64,000 bases of DNA from Pseudobutyrivibrio sp. 49 (GTDB taxonomy: Bacteria; Bacillota; Clostridia; Lachnospirales; Lachnospiraceae), in NCBI RefSeq assembly GCF_900100545.1, contig NZ_FNDP01000001.1:287115-351114 (forward strand), written 5' to 3'. Positions 9,428-19,610 of this stretch are shown here, piece by piece. The notes below the pieces were generated by a model. That model worked only from the letters and a program-made list of their open reading frames with translations. It was not told where the DNA came from and searched no databases. Both the position numbers and the translations under genes were made by a program. The number at the start of each line of letters is the position of its first letter. Position 1 is the first letter of the stretch.

Positions 9428-9542
9428 GAAGATTAAGCAAGTAGGTATCAAGCTCTTAATGTTGCTGAAGGAAACATTTTAGTTGACGAAAGCAATATTA
9501 AGGCTTGAGACCGTAACTTGCGTAGTTATATTAAAAATTGGG

Positions 9543-9570
9543 TTGACAAAACTTGATTTTGTGTTAAAAT
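9543..9570 (+). promoter_or_regulatory. Promoter for rpsU
   Basis: Consensus TTGACA (9543-9548), a 16-bp spacer and TAAAAT (9565-9570), lying 65 bp before the rpsU start. Confidence 0.8.
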
Positions 9571-9634
9571 GCTTGTTAGTGCTTTTAGATTAATGAGTAC
9601 AAGTCCCCAAATGGAGGGAGGTTAGGATTAGACT

Positions 9635-9808
9635 ATGTCATATGTTACAGTTAAAGAAAACGAGTCATTAGACAGCGCTCTTCGTAGATTTAAGAGAAAC
9701 TGTGCTAAGGCTGGTATCCAGCAGGAGATTCGTAAGCGTGAGCACTATGAGAAGCCTTCAGTAAAGCGTAAGAAGAAGTCTGAGGCTGCTAGAAAGCGTA
9801 AATACTAA
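9635..9808 (+). CDS. rpsU: 30S ribosomal protein S21
   Basis: 57 residues beginning [20 protein letters not shown], followed by the RNA-binding basic helix and a Lys/Arg-rich tail ending RKRKY. This is the usual length for Firmicutes S21. The protein joins the small subunit late, near the anti-Shine-Dalgarno region. It has its own promoter and terminator and a strong upstream purine-rich site. Confidence 0.96.
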   Translation: MSYVTVKENESLDSALRRFKRNCAKAGIQQEIRKREHYEKPSVKRKKKSEAARKRKY

Positions 9809-9835
9809 TTTACAGCTTACAATTTTGAATTTATG

Positions 9836-9868
9836 GCCTATATCGTTACGGCGGTATAGGCTATTTTT
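9836..9868 (+). terminator. Terminator after rpsU
   Basis: A 10-bp stem GCCTATATCG/CGGTATAGGC, with one G-U pair, followed by ATTTTT. Confidence 0.8.
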
Positions 9869-9893
9869 CGGTTTAGATACATGGAGGTTTTAA

Positions 9894-11483
9894 ATGGCTT
9901 TTACAGTTGAAGAAGAAATTAAGAGACGTCGTACATTTGCGATTATTTCCCATCCCGATGCTGGTAAGACCACTCTTACAGAGAAATTCCTTCTTTATGG
10001 AGGACAGATTAACCTTGCAGGTTCTGTAAAGGGTAAGGCTACAGCTCGTCACGCAGTATCCGACTGGATGGAAATCGAGAAGGAGAGAGGTATTTCGGTT
10101 ACATCTTCTGTTCTTCAGTTCGAGTACGACGGTTATTGCATAAATATCCTTGATACACCTGGACATCAGGACTTCTCAGAGGATACATATCGTACACTTA
10201 TGGCAGCAGATTCAGCTGTAATGGTTATCGATGCATCAAAGGGTGTTGAGGCACAGACACGTAAGCTTTTCAAGGTCTGCGTTATGAGACACATTCCTAT
10301 TTTTACATTCATCAATAAGATGGATAGAGATGCAAATGATACATTTGAGCTTCTTGATGATATTGAAAACGAGCTTGGTATCGCTACAGTTCCTGTAAAC
10401 TGGCCAATCGGTTCAGGTAAGGAATTCAAGGGTGTTTACGATAGAAATACACGCTGTGTCCGCATGTTCTCTGATACACAGAAGGGTACAAAGCAGGGCG
10501 AGGAGCGTATCTTATCTATCGACGATCCAGCTTTAAAGGATGAAATCGGTCAGGATAAGTACGATCAGCTTATGGAGGAGCTTGAGCTTCTTGATGGTGC
10601 TGGTGCTGAATTTGATCAGGAATTAGTTACAGCCGGAGAGCTTTCACCAGTATTCTTTGGTTCAGCTCTTACAAACTTCGGTGTTGAGACATTCCTTGAG
10701 CATTTCCTTCAGATGACTTACAGCCCACTTCCTCGTAAGAGTGACGCTGGCGAGATTAGTCCTTTCTCTGAGGATTTCTCAGCTTTCGTATTTAAGATTC
10801 AGGCAAACATGAACAAGGCTCACCGAGACAGAGTAGCTTTCCTTCGTATTTGTTCTGGTACTTTCGATGCCTCAAAGGATTATTTACATGTTCAGGGGGG
10901 GCGTAAGGCTAAGCTTTCTGCTCCACAGCAGATGATGGCTGATGAGCGTAAGATAGTAGACAAGGCATACGCCGGAGATATCATTGGTGTATTCGATCCA
11001 GGTCTTTACAGCATTGGTGATACATTCACTTCTGCTAAGAAGCCATTTAAGTTCGAGGGCATTCCTACCTTCGCACCAGAGCATTTCGCACGTGTTCGTC
11101 AGATTGATACAATGAAGCGTAAGCAGTTCATGAAGGGAATCACACAGATTGCACAGGAAGGTGCCATCCAGATTTTCCAGGAGTACAACACAGGTATGGA
11201 AGAAATCATCGTAGGTGTTGTAGGTGTTCTTCAGTTTGACGTTTTAAAATATCGTTTGAACAACGAATATAATGTAGAAATCGGTCTTGAGAACCTTCCA
11301 TATGAGCACATCAGATGGATTGAAGGAGATTACGACATTAATAAGATTTCTGGTACTTCTGATATGAAGAAGATCAAAGACCTTAAGGACAGACCACTTC
11401 TTTTATTTGTAAATTCATGGTCTGTAGGTATGGTTCTTGATAGAAACGAGGGTCTCGTTCTTTCTGAGTTCGGTACAAACTAA
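9894..11483 (+). CDS. prfC: Peptide chain release factor 3
   Basis: 529 residues, a translational GTPase. The P loop SHPDAGKT is near residue 20, switch II DTPGHQDFSED follows, and NKMD and the other G motifs are present. The domain order and length match RF3, which removes RF1 or RF2 from the ribosome after termination. RF3 length (about 530) and the DWMEIEKERGISVTSSV segment separate it from EF-G and LepA. It is a single gene between two terminators. Confidence 0.95.
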   Translation: MAFTVEEEIKRRRTFAIISHPDAGKTTLTEKFLLYGGQINLAGSVKGKATARHAVSDWMEIEKERGISVTSSVLQFEYDGYCINILDTPGHQDFSEDTYRTLMAADSAVMVIDASKGVEAQTRKLFKVCVMRHIPIFTFINKMDRDANDTFELLDDIENELGIATVPVNWPIGSGKEFKGVYDRNTRCVRMFSDTQKGTKQGEERILSIDDPALKDEIGQDKYDQLMEELELLDGAGAEFDQELVTAGELSPVFFGSALTNFGVETFLEHFLQMTYSPLPRKSDAGEISPFSEDFSAFVFKIQANMNKAHRDRVAFLRICSGTFDASKDYLHVQGGRKAKLSAPQQMMADERKIVDKAYAGDIIGVFDPGLYSIGDTFTSAKKPFKFEGIPTFAPEHFARVRQIDTMKRKQFMKGITQIAQEGAIQIFQEYNTGMEEIIVGVVGVLQFDVLKYRLNNEYNVEIGLENLPYEHIRWIEGDYDINKISGTSDMKKIKDLKDRPLLLFVNSWSVGMVLDRNEGLVLSEFGTN

Positions 11484-11533
11484 GCATAAATAAAAAGTCC
11501 TTGACTTACCAAAGTCGGGCATGTATATTAATG

Positions 11534-11562
11534 GGCAGTGGCGTTCGCCACTGTCTTTTTTG
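11534..11562 (+). terminator. Terminator after prfC
   Basis: A 9-bp stem around GGCAGTGGC and GCCACTGTC with a GTTC loop, followed by a long T run. Confidence 0.8.
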
Positions 11563-11598
11563 TTTTTGTTTTTTTCGATTTTTTATCCCATTTTATTG

Positions 11599-11627
11599 TT
11601 GACATTTAATACCCATTTCACTATTAT
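11599..11627 (+). promoter_or_regulatory. recA promoter
   Basis: TTGACA (11599-11604) and TATTAT (11622-11627) with 17-bp spacing. The predicted transcription start lies just before the SOS box. Confidence 0.75.
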
Positions 11628-11641
11628 TATATTAAAAGAAC

Positions 11642-11653
11642 GAACAGTTGTTC
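11642..11653 (+). promoter_or_regulatory. LexA (SOS) box of recA
   Basis: GAACAGTTGTTC matches the Gram-positive LexA consensus GAAC-N4-GTTC exactly. It lies just downstream of the predicted start point, so LexA binding would block transcription of recA-recX until DNA damage. Confidence 0.85.
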
Positions 11654-11672
11654 CGAACGGAGGTTTTATAAA

Positions 11673-12728
11673 ATGGCAAATGAAGATAAGCTTAAAGCAT
11701 TAGATGCGGCTATTTCACAGATCGAGAAGCAGTACGGTAAGGGCTCAGTTATGAAGCTTGGAGAGGGAGCTAATATCCAGGTGGAGACAGTTCCTACAGG
11801 TTCTATCAGCCTTGATCTTGCACTTGGTCAGGGTGGTTTCCCTAAGGGCCGTATCATTGAGATATATGGACCAGAATCATCTGGTAAGACTACACTTGCA
11901 CTTCACGCAGTAGCAGAGGTTCAGAAGGCAGGCGGTATCGCTGGTTTCATCGATGCTGAGCACGCTCTTGATCCTAAGTATGCTAAGGCAATCGGTGTTA
12001 ACATCGACGATTTATACATTTCTCAGCCTGATAATGGTGAGCAGGCTCTTGAAATCACAGAGACTATGGTACGTTCAGGTGCTATGGACATCATCGTAGT
12101 GGATTCAGTTGCAGCCCTCGTACCAAAGGCAGAAATCGACGGAGATATGGGAGACAGCCACGTTGGTCTTCATGCTCGTCTTATGTCACAGGCCATGAGA
12201 AAGCTTACAGGTATCGTTGCCAAGACAAACTGCGTAGTTATCTTTATCAACCAGCTTCGTGAGAAGGTTGGCGTTATGTTTGGAAATCCTGAGACTACCA
12301 CAGGTGGTCGTGCTCTTAAGTTCTATGCATCAGTTCGTATCGATGTACGCCGTATCGAGGCTCTTAAGCAGAACGGTGAGGTAATTGGTAACAGAACACG
12401 TGCAAAGATTGTTAAGAATAAGGTAGCACCTCCATTCCGTGAGGCAGAATTCGATATCATGTTTGGTGAGGGTATCTCACGTGAGGGAGACATCCTTGAT
12501 GTAGCTACAAATCTTGATATCGTTCAGAAGTCTGGTGCATGGTATGCATACCTTGGCGAGAAGATTGGTCAGGGTCGTGAGAATGCTAAGGTTTACCTTA
12601 AGCAGAATCCAGAGGTTTGCGAGGAAATCGCAGCTGCTATCCGTGATTACTACAAAGAGACTGACGAGAACGAAGTTGGCCTTATCGGTGGCGAAAAAGA
12701 AGATATACCTACAGAGGTTATTGATTAA
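11673..12728 (+). CDS. recA: Recombinase A
   Basis: 351 residues. Walker A GPESSGKT is at residues 66-73, and the loop and polymerisation motifs are intact. It forms the ATP-dependent filament on single-stranded DNA that drives strand exchange and stimulates LexA self-cleavage. ATG 11673 follows a GGAGG site at about 11660. It is preceded by an SOS box and followed after two bases by recX. Length is normal. Confidence 0.98.
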   Translation: MANEDKLKALDAAISQIEKQYGKGSVMKLGEGANIQVETVPTGSISLDLALGQGGFPKGRIIEIYGPESSGKTTLALHAVAEVQKAGGIAGFIDAEHALDPKYAKAIGVNIDDLYISQPDNGEQALEITETMVRSGAMDIIVVDSVAALVPKAEIDGDMGDSHVGLHARLMSQAMRKLTGIVAKTNCVVIFINQLREKVGVMFGNPETTTGGRALKFYASVRIDVRRIEALKQNGEVIGNRTRAKIVKNKVAPPFREAEFDIMFGEGISREGDILDVATNLDIVQKSGAWYAYLGEKIGQGRENAKVYLKQNPEVCEEIAAAIRDYYKETDENEVGLIGGEKEDIPTEVID

Positions 12729-12730
12729 TT

Positions 12731-13324
12731 ATGGAAATTACATCTCTTGTTAAATTATCCAAGGGAAGAGCAAAAATCTGTCTCGACAACGGGGCAGATT
12801 TTGTTCTATATAAAAAAGAATATGAGAGCTATGGTATAGAAGAGGGAGCAGAGCTTAGCGAGGCTTCTTATGAGGAGATATGCAGGGAGATTCTCATCCC
12901 TCGCTGTAAGAAGCGTGCCCTTCACCTACTTGAAAAGCAGGATCGTTCTGAAAAGAATCTTAGGGATAAGCTGAAAGAAGGCGGATACCCATCAGACATC
13001 GTCGATATAGCCATAGATTATATTAATGACTATGGCTATTTGGATGATGCCCGCATGGCTGCCAGTCATGTTCGTTTTTATCAGGATTCCCGCAGTCGCA
13101 ACAGGCTCCGTCAGGACCTTATAGAAAAGGGTATTTCATCTGATGTTATTGAGCGAGTTTTAGAGGAAGAATACACAGTAGATGAGCAAGAATTGATAAA
13201 TCGCCTTCTTGAAAAGAAGGGTTATGACAAGGAAAATGCCACCTATGAAGACAGAGGAAAGATGTATCGATTTTTGGCAGGAAGAGGATTTTCCTCTGAG
13301 TCAATCAGTAAATCCTTAAGTTAA
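12731..13324 (+). CDS. recX: Regulatory protein RecX
   Basis: 197 residues built from three-helix repeats, with the RecX-typical ALHLLEKQDRSEKNLRDKL and YGYLDDARMA segments. RecX binds and restrains RecA filaments. It begins two bases after the recA stop codon, so it is translated from the recA transcript and shares its SOS control. Confidence 0.92.
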   Translation: MEITSLVKLSKGRAKICLDNGADFVLYKKEYESYGIEEGAELSEASYEEICREILIPRCKKRALHLLEKQDRSEKNLRDKLKEGGYPSDIVDIAIDYINDYGYLDDARMAASHVRFYQDSRSRNRLRQDLIEKGISSDVIERVLEEEYTVDEQELINRLLEKKGYDKENATYEDRGKMYRFLAGRGFSSESISKSLS

Positions 13325-13407
13325 GGTTTAATTAAGTTTAATTTTATTTAATAGAATTGAAGGTGACTTAATTCATGCCCAGACTACTATATATAGTATA
13401 CATTTTC

Positions 13408-13436
13408 TTGACATGAGCCCATTATAAAGTTAAACT
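13408..13436 (+). promoter_or_regulatory. Likely rny promoter
   Basis: TTGACA (13408-13413), a 17-bp spacer and TAAACT (13431-13436) lie in the 195-bp recX-rny gap. Confidence 0.55.
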
Positions 13437-13519
13437 AATTGTGTTGAAGTTTATAAATGAGAGCAGTATAGCTTTTATTTTATATTCAAAATTTAGAAAT
13501 TTAATAAGGAGGTGCTCCT

Positions 13520-15070
13520 GTGAACGGTGCAACGATTATTGTTTCAATTATCGTTGCTCTTGTAGCAGTTGTTGTGACACTATTTGCAGCAAATAAGCAT
13601 CATGAGACTCAGGGCAAGAATAAAGTAGATTCTGCCGAGGCTAAGGCTCGTGAGATTATTGATGAGGCTGTAAAGAGTGCGGAGGCCAAGAAGAGAGAGG
13701 CAATGCTCGAGGCAAAGGAAGATGCCATGAGACAGAAGAACGATCTCGACAAGGAAATCCGTGAGCGCCGAGCAGAGATTCAGCGTAGCGAGCATAGAAT
13801 TTCTCAGAAGGAAGATAACCTTGAGAAAAAGCTTGAAGCGGTAGAGAAGAGAGAAGCTGAATTCGCTCGTCAGGAACAGCAGCTTAACAAGCAGCGAGAA
13901 GAGGTTGCAAAGCTTAATCAACAGCGTGTGCAGGAACTAGAGAGAATCTCAGGACTTACCTCCGAACAAGCAAAAGAACAACTTTTAAAATCTGTAGAAG
14001 AAGACGTCAAACTAGACGCAGCAAAGCTTATTAAGGAAAGTCTTACTCAGGCTAAGGACGAAGCTGAGAAGAAGGCACGTGAAATCGTTGTTAGTGCTAT
14101 CCAGAAGTGCTCAGCAGATCACGTAGCAGAGACTACTATTTCTGTAGTTCAGCTTCCAAACGATGAGATGAAGGGCCGTATCATTGGTCGTGAGGGTAGA
14201 AATATCCGCACACTTGAGACTATGACAGGCGTTGAGCTTATCATTGATGATACTCCAGAGGCAGTTATTTTATCTGCTTTTGATCCAGTTAGACGTGAAA
14301 TTGCACGTATTGCATTGGAGAAGCTCATTGTTGATGGTCGTATCCATCCAGCAAGAATTGAGGAGACTGTTGAGAAGGCTAAAAAGGAAGTAGAACAGCA
14401 GATTCGTGAGGAAGGCGATGCAGCCGCTCTCGAGGTTGGTGTTCAGGGTATTCACCCAGAGCTTCTTAGATTACTTGGAAAGATGAAATTTAGAACTAGC
14501 TACGGTCAGAATGTACTTAAGCATTCTATCGAGGTTGCTCAGTTATCAGGACTCCTTGCTGCAGAGCTTGGACTTGATGTTAGAGTGGCTAAGCGTGCTG
14601 GTTTACTCCATGATATTGGAAAGGCAGTAGATAGAGAGCAGGAGGGTACTCATGTACAGCTCGGCGCAGATCTTTGTCGTAAGTACAAAGAGTCTCAGAC
14701 AGTAGTAAATGCTGTAGAGGCACATCATGGCGATGTAGAGCCAGAAACACTTATAGCTTGTATTGTACAAGCCGCTGATACTATCAGCGCAGCTCGTCCA
14801 GGTGCTCGTAGAGAGGCTATGGAGACATACACAAACAGATTAAAAGAACTTGAAGAAATATCTAACAGTTTTAAGGGTGTTGAAAAATCTTTTGCTATTC
14901 AAGCAGGTAGAGAGATTCGAATCATGGTGGTTCCTGAACAGGTTACAGATGCCGATATGGTCATCATGGCGAGGGATATTTCAAAGCAGATTGAGAATCA
15001 GCTTGAGTATCCAGGACAGATTAAGGTTAACGTAATTCGTGAATCACGAGTTACAGATTACGCGAAGTAA
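13520..15070 (+). CDS. rny: Ribonuclease Y
   Basis: 516 residues from GTG 13520, which follows AAGGAGG at 13507-13513. The domain order is an N-terminal transmembrane helix (about 4-24), a long coiled coil to about residue 190, a KH domain ([10 protein letters not shown]), then an HD phosphohydrolase domain ([10 protein letters not shown] with downstream EAHHGD). This membrane-anchored endonuclease starts mRNA decay in Firmicutes. Length matches the family. It has its own promoter and terminator. Confidence 0.96.
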   Translation: MNGATIIVSIIVALVAVVVTLFAANKHHETQGKNKVDSAEAKAREIIDEAVKSAEAKKREAMLEAKEDAMRQKNDLDKEIRERRAEIQRSEHRISQKEDNLEKKLEAVEKREAEFARQEQQLNKQREEVAKLNQQRVQELERISGLTSEQAKEQLLKSVEEDVKLDAAKLIKESLTQAKDEAEKKAREIVVSAIQKCSADHVAETTISVVQLPNDEMKGRIIGREGRNIRTLETMTGVELIIDDTPEAVILSAFDPVRREIARIALEKLIVDGRIHPARIEETVEKAKKEVEQQIREEGDAAALEVGVQGIHPELLRLLGKMKFRTSYGQNVLKHSIEVAQLSGLLAAELGLDVRVAKRAGLLHDIGKAVDREQEGTHVQLGADLCRKYKESQTVVNAVEAHHGDVEPETLIACIVQAADTISAARPGARREAMETYTNRLKELEEISNSFKGVEKSFAIQAGREIRIMVVPEQVTDADMVIMARDISKQIENQLEYPGQIKVNVIRESRVTDYAK

Positions 15071-15077
15071 TTACTGG

Positions 15078-15103
15078 GCGGCTGGTTATCCAGCCGCTTT
15101 TTT
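15078..15103 (+). terminator. Terminator after rny
   Basis: A perfect 8-bp stem GCGGCTGG/CCAGCCGC with TTAT loop and six T. Confidence 0.88.
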
Positions 15104-15123
15104 AATGGAGGCACAAATTAATA

Positions 15124-15666
15124 ATGGAACAGATAAAACGAATAGATAGAAAACTTGTTCATAGTGGTTCAATTCTTGATTTTTACGAAGACACTATGCT
15201 TCTTCCAAACGGCAAGACAGAAAAGTGGGACTTTATAAGTCATAGAATGGGAGCTGCATGTGTACTTGCTGTAAAGCCAGATGGAAAGATATTAATGGTA
15301 AGACAATATAGAAATGCCCTGAATCGAGAGACACTGGAGATTCCCGCGGGCAAAAGAGATTCTGCAAATGAAGATACAGCTGTATGTGCTGCAAGAGAGC
15401 TTGAAGAGGAGACAGGATATAGAGCTGGAAAAATAGAAAAGCTTCTTTCTCTTAAATCAACTGTAGCCTTTTGCGATGAATTAATCGATGTTTATCTTGC
15501 TACTGAGCTTGAAAAAGTAGGAGAGCAGAAACTCGATGAATCTGAGGAAATTGATATTGAAGAATGGGATTTAAAAGATTTGTTGGATATGTGTTTTTCT
15601 GGAAAAATGCAGGATGCAAAGACAGTGGCCGCAATTATGGCTTATGCAGTTAAATGTAGAAACTAG
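15124..15666 (+). CDS. NUDIX hydrolase, ADP-ribose pyrophosphatase-like
   Basis: 180 residues. The Nudix box spans residues 76-98, with AARELEEETGY as its core, and the metal-binding REx2EE glutamates are present. The preceding VRQYRNALNRETLEIPAGK is typical of ADP-ribose pyrophosphatases (NudF type), which cleave ADP-ribose to AMP and ribose 5-phosphate. It sits alone between the rny and its own terminators. Confidence 0.88.
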   Translation: MEQIKRIDRKLVHSGSILDFYEDTMLLPNGKTEKWDFISHRMGAACVLAVKPDGKILMVRQYRNALNRETLEIPAGKRDSANEDTAVCAARELEEETGYRAGKIEKLLSLKSTVAFCDELIDVYLATELEKVGEQKLDESEEIDIEEWDLKDLLDMCFSGKMQDAKTVAAIMAYAVKCRN

Positions 15667-15696
15667 TGATTGATACTGTATCAAGTATCAGTTTGT

Positions 15697-15734
15697 AGAG
15701 ATTAGAGACATTGTTCTTTAATCTCTATTTTTTT
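15697..15734 (+). terminator. Terminator after the NUDIX gene
   Basis: An 8-bp stem AGAGATTA/TAATCTCT with a 14-nt loop, followed by a seven-base T run. Confidence 0.75.
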
Positions 15735-15865
15735 GCCTTGAATTCTCGGCGTTTTTTTAAAAATGACAATTTTTTGTGCATTATCACAATATAAAACCTA
15801 TAAGATTTTGTGACATATTACTATATTGTACTTAAATAAATACAACATGGCGTTATAAAACCTGT

Positions 15866-15871
15866 TATAAT
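15866..15871 (+). promoter_or_regulatory. Candidate -10 box of the MCP gene
   Basis: A consensus TATAAT lies 83 bp before the start codon. I could not assign a clear -35, nor a convincing sigma-28 motility promoter. The rest of the 288-bp gap is AT-rich with no other gene visible. Confidence 0.4.
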
Positions 15872-15954
15872 CTCATTCTGTGTTCACAAATATAACACAA
15901 ATGCATTTTTGTTTTTGGTTCATGGTTTTTGGTTTATTTTTTATGGAGGTTTAT

Positions 15955-17976
15955 ATGAAAAAGACTAAGAAAACTGACAAAATTAATACAGCTAAGATTT
16001 CGTTTTTTTCAAGTGTAAAGACAAAGCTTATTGTTGCAATGGTTGCTTTAGCAGGTATACCACTTTTGGTATCAACTTCTGTTAATTATTTTGCAGCTAC
16101 AAAGCAATCAACTTTTGCAGCTAAGGAGCAGAATGAATGGTCTGCTTGGTACTTACAGGCAGTATTAAATACTATTTTTGCTGAAGGTGAAGCTGCATTA
16201 AATACTATTGCTGCTTCTCAGGATACAGTAGATTATCTTGTTAATCAAGAAAATGCAGACGCTGTTAAGTATCAGATGCAGTACATTAATTCTAAGATTA
16301 ATGATGGAAATGAAATTACCCTTGTAAATACTCAGGGACAGATGGTTCTTAGAAGTGATAATAAGGATCTTACTGATGTGTCATCTAGAGATTATTTCCA
16401 GGGTGCCATGAAGGGCTCAACAACTGCTTCTTCGGTAATGGTTAGTACTTCAACAGGCGTAAGAAGTATTTGTCTTGCAGTTCCTGTATTCCAGCCAAAT
16501 ACAGAAAATGTTATTGGTGTTTTATATAGAAGTTATGATTTAGCACAGCTTCATGATGTTTTAGTAGATGCAGGTGGTTCATGCTTTATTGTTGATAAGA
16601 ACGGAACTATTGCCGCTGCTTCTTATATGGAAATATCAGCTGATGATGAACCAATCGTTATTGCGGATGCGCCTTTCGTAGGCTCTGATGAAGAGTCTGG
16701 TACTTTTGAAAATAGCGCTATGGGTGAATTAATGTATACATCATACGTTAAAGAGCCTATCACTGGCTATACCGTATGTATGAATGTTCCAGTTAATGAG
16801 GTGCTTTACTCAGCTCGTATGAGTGCCATTACATCTAATATATTAGGTTTAATTCTTATTTTAGTTGGTGGATTTGTTGCTTTCTTTATTGCTGTTAGCT
16901 TTACAAAGCCTATCCTTGCAGTTAATGATTCACTTTCAGCTCTTGCAGAGGGTAGATTTAAGAATATTGATAAGTTTACAAATCGTAAAGACGAGTTTGG
17001 TCACATTGTAAATTATACAAATACAGTAATTGAGAAGCTTTCACGTATTGTTGCTAGCATTATGGATTCTTCAAGCAATGTTGGCGAGTCATCAGAAGAG
17101 TTATCAATGATGGCAGATCAGATTAATGCTACAGCAGAAAGCGTTGCAGTTGCAGTTCAGCAGATTGCAAGTGGTGCAGTACAGCAGGCAGAAGAAGTAC
17201 AGTCTGCAGCACAGAGCACAAATCAGATTACAGACGCTGTTGAAAGTGTTCAGGATTCAACTGTTGAAATGTCATCACTTGCAGATAGAATGAAGAATGC
17301 ATCAGAGGCATCTAGCTCATCACTTGCAGTTCTTCAGAATACAAGCAGTGATATGACTCTTAAGATTGAAGAAATTGCTCAAAAGATTTCTTCAACACAG
17401 AATGCAGTTTCAAATATTAATGAAAGAGTTGAGGGTATTTCTGGTATCGCAGCTCAGACAAACCTTCTTTCTCTTAATGCTTCAATTGAGGCAGCACGTG
17501 CTGGTGAGGCTGGTAAGGGCTTCGCAGTTGTTGCTGAAGAGATTAGAAAGCTTGCTGATGATTCAGAGAACCTTGCTCAGGAAATCAGAGTATTAATGGA
17601 TGAGCTTTTAGCTGAGGCAGAGCAGGCAGTTAAGGCAGCTGGCCATGTTATGAACGGAAATATGGAACAGCAGAAGGCTCTTGGTGAGGCCCTTGATACA
17701 GTTCAGGGAATGCTTCAGGATATTGATGAGACAGTTCACAGTGTTACTAAGATTTCTGGTGAGGCGGATATTTGTGTATCTTCTAACACAGTTGTAGCTA
17801 ATGCAATGTCATCTCTTTCTGCTATTTCAGAAGAGAATGCAGCTTCTTCAGAGACAACAGGTGCATCAGTAGAGGAACTTTCAGCTACAGTATCGACACT
17901 TGCAGAATCAGCATCACACCTTAAGGGCATTGCTGATCAGTTAAATGAAGAAATGAAGTTCTTTAAAATAGCTTAA
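15955..17976 (+). CDS. Methyl-accepting chemotaxis protein
   Basis: 673 residues from ATG 15955, 8 nt after GGAGG; the in-frame extension to 15880 has no such site. It has a first membrane helix near residues 24-46, an extracellular sensing region of dCache type (about 50-300), a second helix ([19 protein letters not shown]), a HAMP segment and a long methyl-accepting coiled coil. The signalling tip reads [20 protein letters not shown]. It senses an unknown ligand and signals to CheA. A cheW gene follows within 40 bp, implying a dedicated coupling protein and a motile host. Confidence 0.95.
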   Translation: MKKTKKTDKINTAKISFFSSVKTKLIVAMVALAGIPLLVSTSVNYFAATKQSTFAAKEQNEWSAWYLQAVLNTIFAEGEAALNTIAASQDTVDYLVNQENADAVKYQMQYINSKINDGNEITLVNTQGQMVLRSDNKDLTDVSSRDYFQGAMKGSTTASSVMVSTSTGVRSICLAVPVFQPNTENVIGVLYRSYDLAQLHDVLVDAGGSCFIVDKNGTIAAASYMEISADDEPIVIADAPFVGSDEESGTFENSAMGELMYTSYVKEPITGYTVCMNVPVNEVLYSARMSAITSNILGLILILVGGFVAFFIAVSFTKPILAVNDSLSALAEGRFKNIDKFTNRKDEFGHIVNYTNTVIEKLSRIVASIMDSSSNVGESSEELSMMADQINATAESVAVAVQQIASGAVQQAEEVQSAAQSTNQITDAVESVQDSTVEMSSLADRMKNASEASSSSLAVLQNTSSDMTLKIEEIAQKISSTQNAVSNINERVEGISGIAAQTNLLSLNASIEAARAGEAGKGFAVVAEEIRKLADDSENLAQEIRVLMDELLAEAEQAVKAAGHVMNGNMEQQKALGEALDTVQGMLQDIDETVHSVTKISGEADICVSSNTVVANAMSSLSAISEENAASSETTGASVEELSATVSTLAESASHLKGIADQLNEEMKFFKIA

Positions 17977-18016
17977 TTATTAACAGGTTTTATAAAGAAT
18001 AAAGGAGGATTCAATA

Positions 18017-18469
18017 ATGAACGATTTAGTGGTTATGAAGAATGTGGAAAATGAGGATAAGCAGTATATTGTTTTCCATATTGATAAGGAATCATTTGGT
18101 ATTGATATTTCTGTAATCAATTCTATTATTATGGTTCCAGATATCACAAGTATCCCAAAGGCTCCAGAGTATATGAAGGGTGTAATCAATTTACGTGGAC
18201 ATGTTGTTCCTGTAATGAGCCTTCGTAAGAGAATGAATTATGTTGAGGAGAATATTAATAAGGATTCTCGCATTATTGTTCTTAACCTCGAGAATGACGA
18301 GATGATGGGAATTATCGTTGATGATGTAAAGGCTGTAATGAATATAGCTAATGATGAGATTAACGAGCCTTCACCATTTCTCAAGAAAGAGGATAGCTTC
18401 ATTAGTGGAGTAGGAAAAAAGGATGATGAGCTTATTTCAATTTTTGAAGTAGGTAGACTTACAGCATAA
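18017..18469 (+). CDS. cheW: Chemotaxis coupling protein CheW
   Basis: 150 residues covering one CheW domain, with the EFGIDI-like FGIDISVINSI opening, the INLRGHVVPVMSLRKR core and the ISGVGKKDDELISIFEVGRL end. It links receptors to the CheA kinase. It lies 40 bp after the MCP gene with a good AAAGGAGG site and ends at a shared terminator. No cheA is in the window. Confidence 0.92.
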   Translation: MNDLVVMKNVENEDKQYIVFHIDKESFGIDISVINSIIMVPDITSIPKAPEYMKGVINLRGHVVPVMSLRKRMNYVEENINKDSRIIVLNLENDEMMGIIVDDVKAVMNIANDEINEPSPFLKKEDSFISGVGKKDDELISIFEVGRLTA

Positions 18470-18472
18470 AGG

Positions 18473-18575
18473 AAAACCTCTAGTTATACTCTCAAGCCTT
18501 AGTATTGCACTGTTCAACTAACATGTTTCACTGCGCAAAACTAAGAGCTTGATAGCTACTAGAGGTTTTTTATGC
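18473..18575. terminator. Bidirectional terminator between cheW and aroF
   Basis: A long hairpin: outer stem AAAACCTCTAGT (18473-18484) with ACTAGAGGTTTT (18558-18569), plus an inner CTCAAGC/GCTTGA pairing. It is flanked by A and T runs and separates convergent genes. Confidence 0.75.
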
Positions 18576-18576
18576 T

Positions 18577-19608
18577 TTAATTTCTCTCTGCTATCGTATA
18601 CAAGAGATGACGGGTATCTTCCCAACCAAGGCATGGATCAGTGATAGACTGTCCATAGGTCTGGTTTTCAGAAATAGGCTGACATCCTTCAACTAAATAA
18701 GATTCAATCATTACACCCTTTACTAACTTCTTAATATCATCTGAGTGATTGCGGTTGTGCATCACTTCTTTTACGATACGAATCTGTTCCTTGAACTGTT
18801 TGTTTGAGTTAGAGTGATTTGCATCGATAATACATGCAGGATTTACTAAATCCATTTCCTCATACATGTTGTGAAGACGAATAAGATCTTCGTAGTGGTA
18901 GTTCTGAGTGCTGTTGCCGTGCTTTGAAACAGCACCACGTAAAATTGTGTGTGCAAGAGGATTACCAGTAGTGGTTACCTCGTAGCCTGAGAAGGTAAAA
19001 TGATGTGGATGCTGTGCGGCATACACTGAATTAAGCATTACTGAGAAATCACCTGAGGTTGGGTTCTTCATTCCTGATGCAACGTCAAAGCCTGATACGG
19101 TGAGGCGGTGGTGCTGATCCTCAACAGAGCGGGCACCGATTGCTACATAAGAAAGAAGATCATCTACATAGCCCCAGTTTTCAGGATAGAGCATTTCGTC
19201 AGCAGCTGTAAGCTCTGATTCTGTCATTGCTCGTATATGCATTTTTCTCATGGCGATGAGTCCAGCGAGCATATCAGGAGCTTCATTTGGATCAGGCTGA
19301 GAGGCAATTCCCTTATAGCCGCTACCTGTTGTACGAGGTTTGTTTGTATAAATACGAGGAACAACTAATACTTTGTCTTTTATATCTTCAGCAACTCTTG
19401 CAAGTTTACTGATGTACTCACATACAGCGTCTTCATTGTCAGCCGAACAAGGTCCGATGATACATAAGAATCTGTCATCTTTTCCAGTAATAATATCAGC
19501 TACTTCCTTGTCACGCTTGAGCTTAAGCTCTTGAACCTTCTCAGGGACGGGAAGCATTTCCTTTATTTCTTCTGGTGAAGGCATTTTTTTAAGATAATTG
19601 AAACTCAT
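18577..19608 (-). CDS. DAHP synthase, type I (AroF/AroG-like)
   Basis: 343 residues. It condenses phosphoenolpyruvate with erythrose 4-phosphate, the first step to chorismate. Motifs include CIIGPCSADN, the PRTTGSGYKG substrate loop, KNPTSGDF and FSGYEVTTTGNP, all typical of the E. coli-like metal-dependent family (about 350 aa). It starts two bases after the aroE stop codon, forming an aroE-aroF unit. Which amino acid inhibits it cannot be decided here. Confidence 0.93.
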   Translation of the reverse strand: MSFNYLKKMPSPEEIKEMLPVPEKVQELKLKRDKEVADIITGKDDRFLCIIGPCSADNEDAVCEYISKLARVAEDIKDKVLVVPRIYTNKPRTTGSGYKGIASQPDPNEAPDMLAGLIAMRKMHIRAMTESELTAADEMLYPENWGYVDDLLSYVAIGARSVEDQHHRLTVSGFDVASGMKNPTSGDFSVMLNSVYAAQHPHHFTFSGYEVTTTGNPLAHTILRGAVSKHGNSTQNYHYEDLIRLHNMYEEMDLVNPACIIDANHSNSNKQFKEQIRIVKEVMHNRNHSDDIKKLVKGVMIESYLVEGCQPISENQTYGQSITDPCLGWEDTRHLLYTIAERN

Positions 19609-19610
19609 TT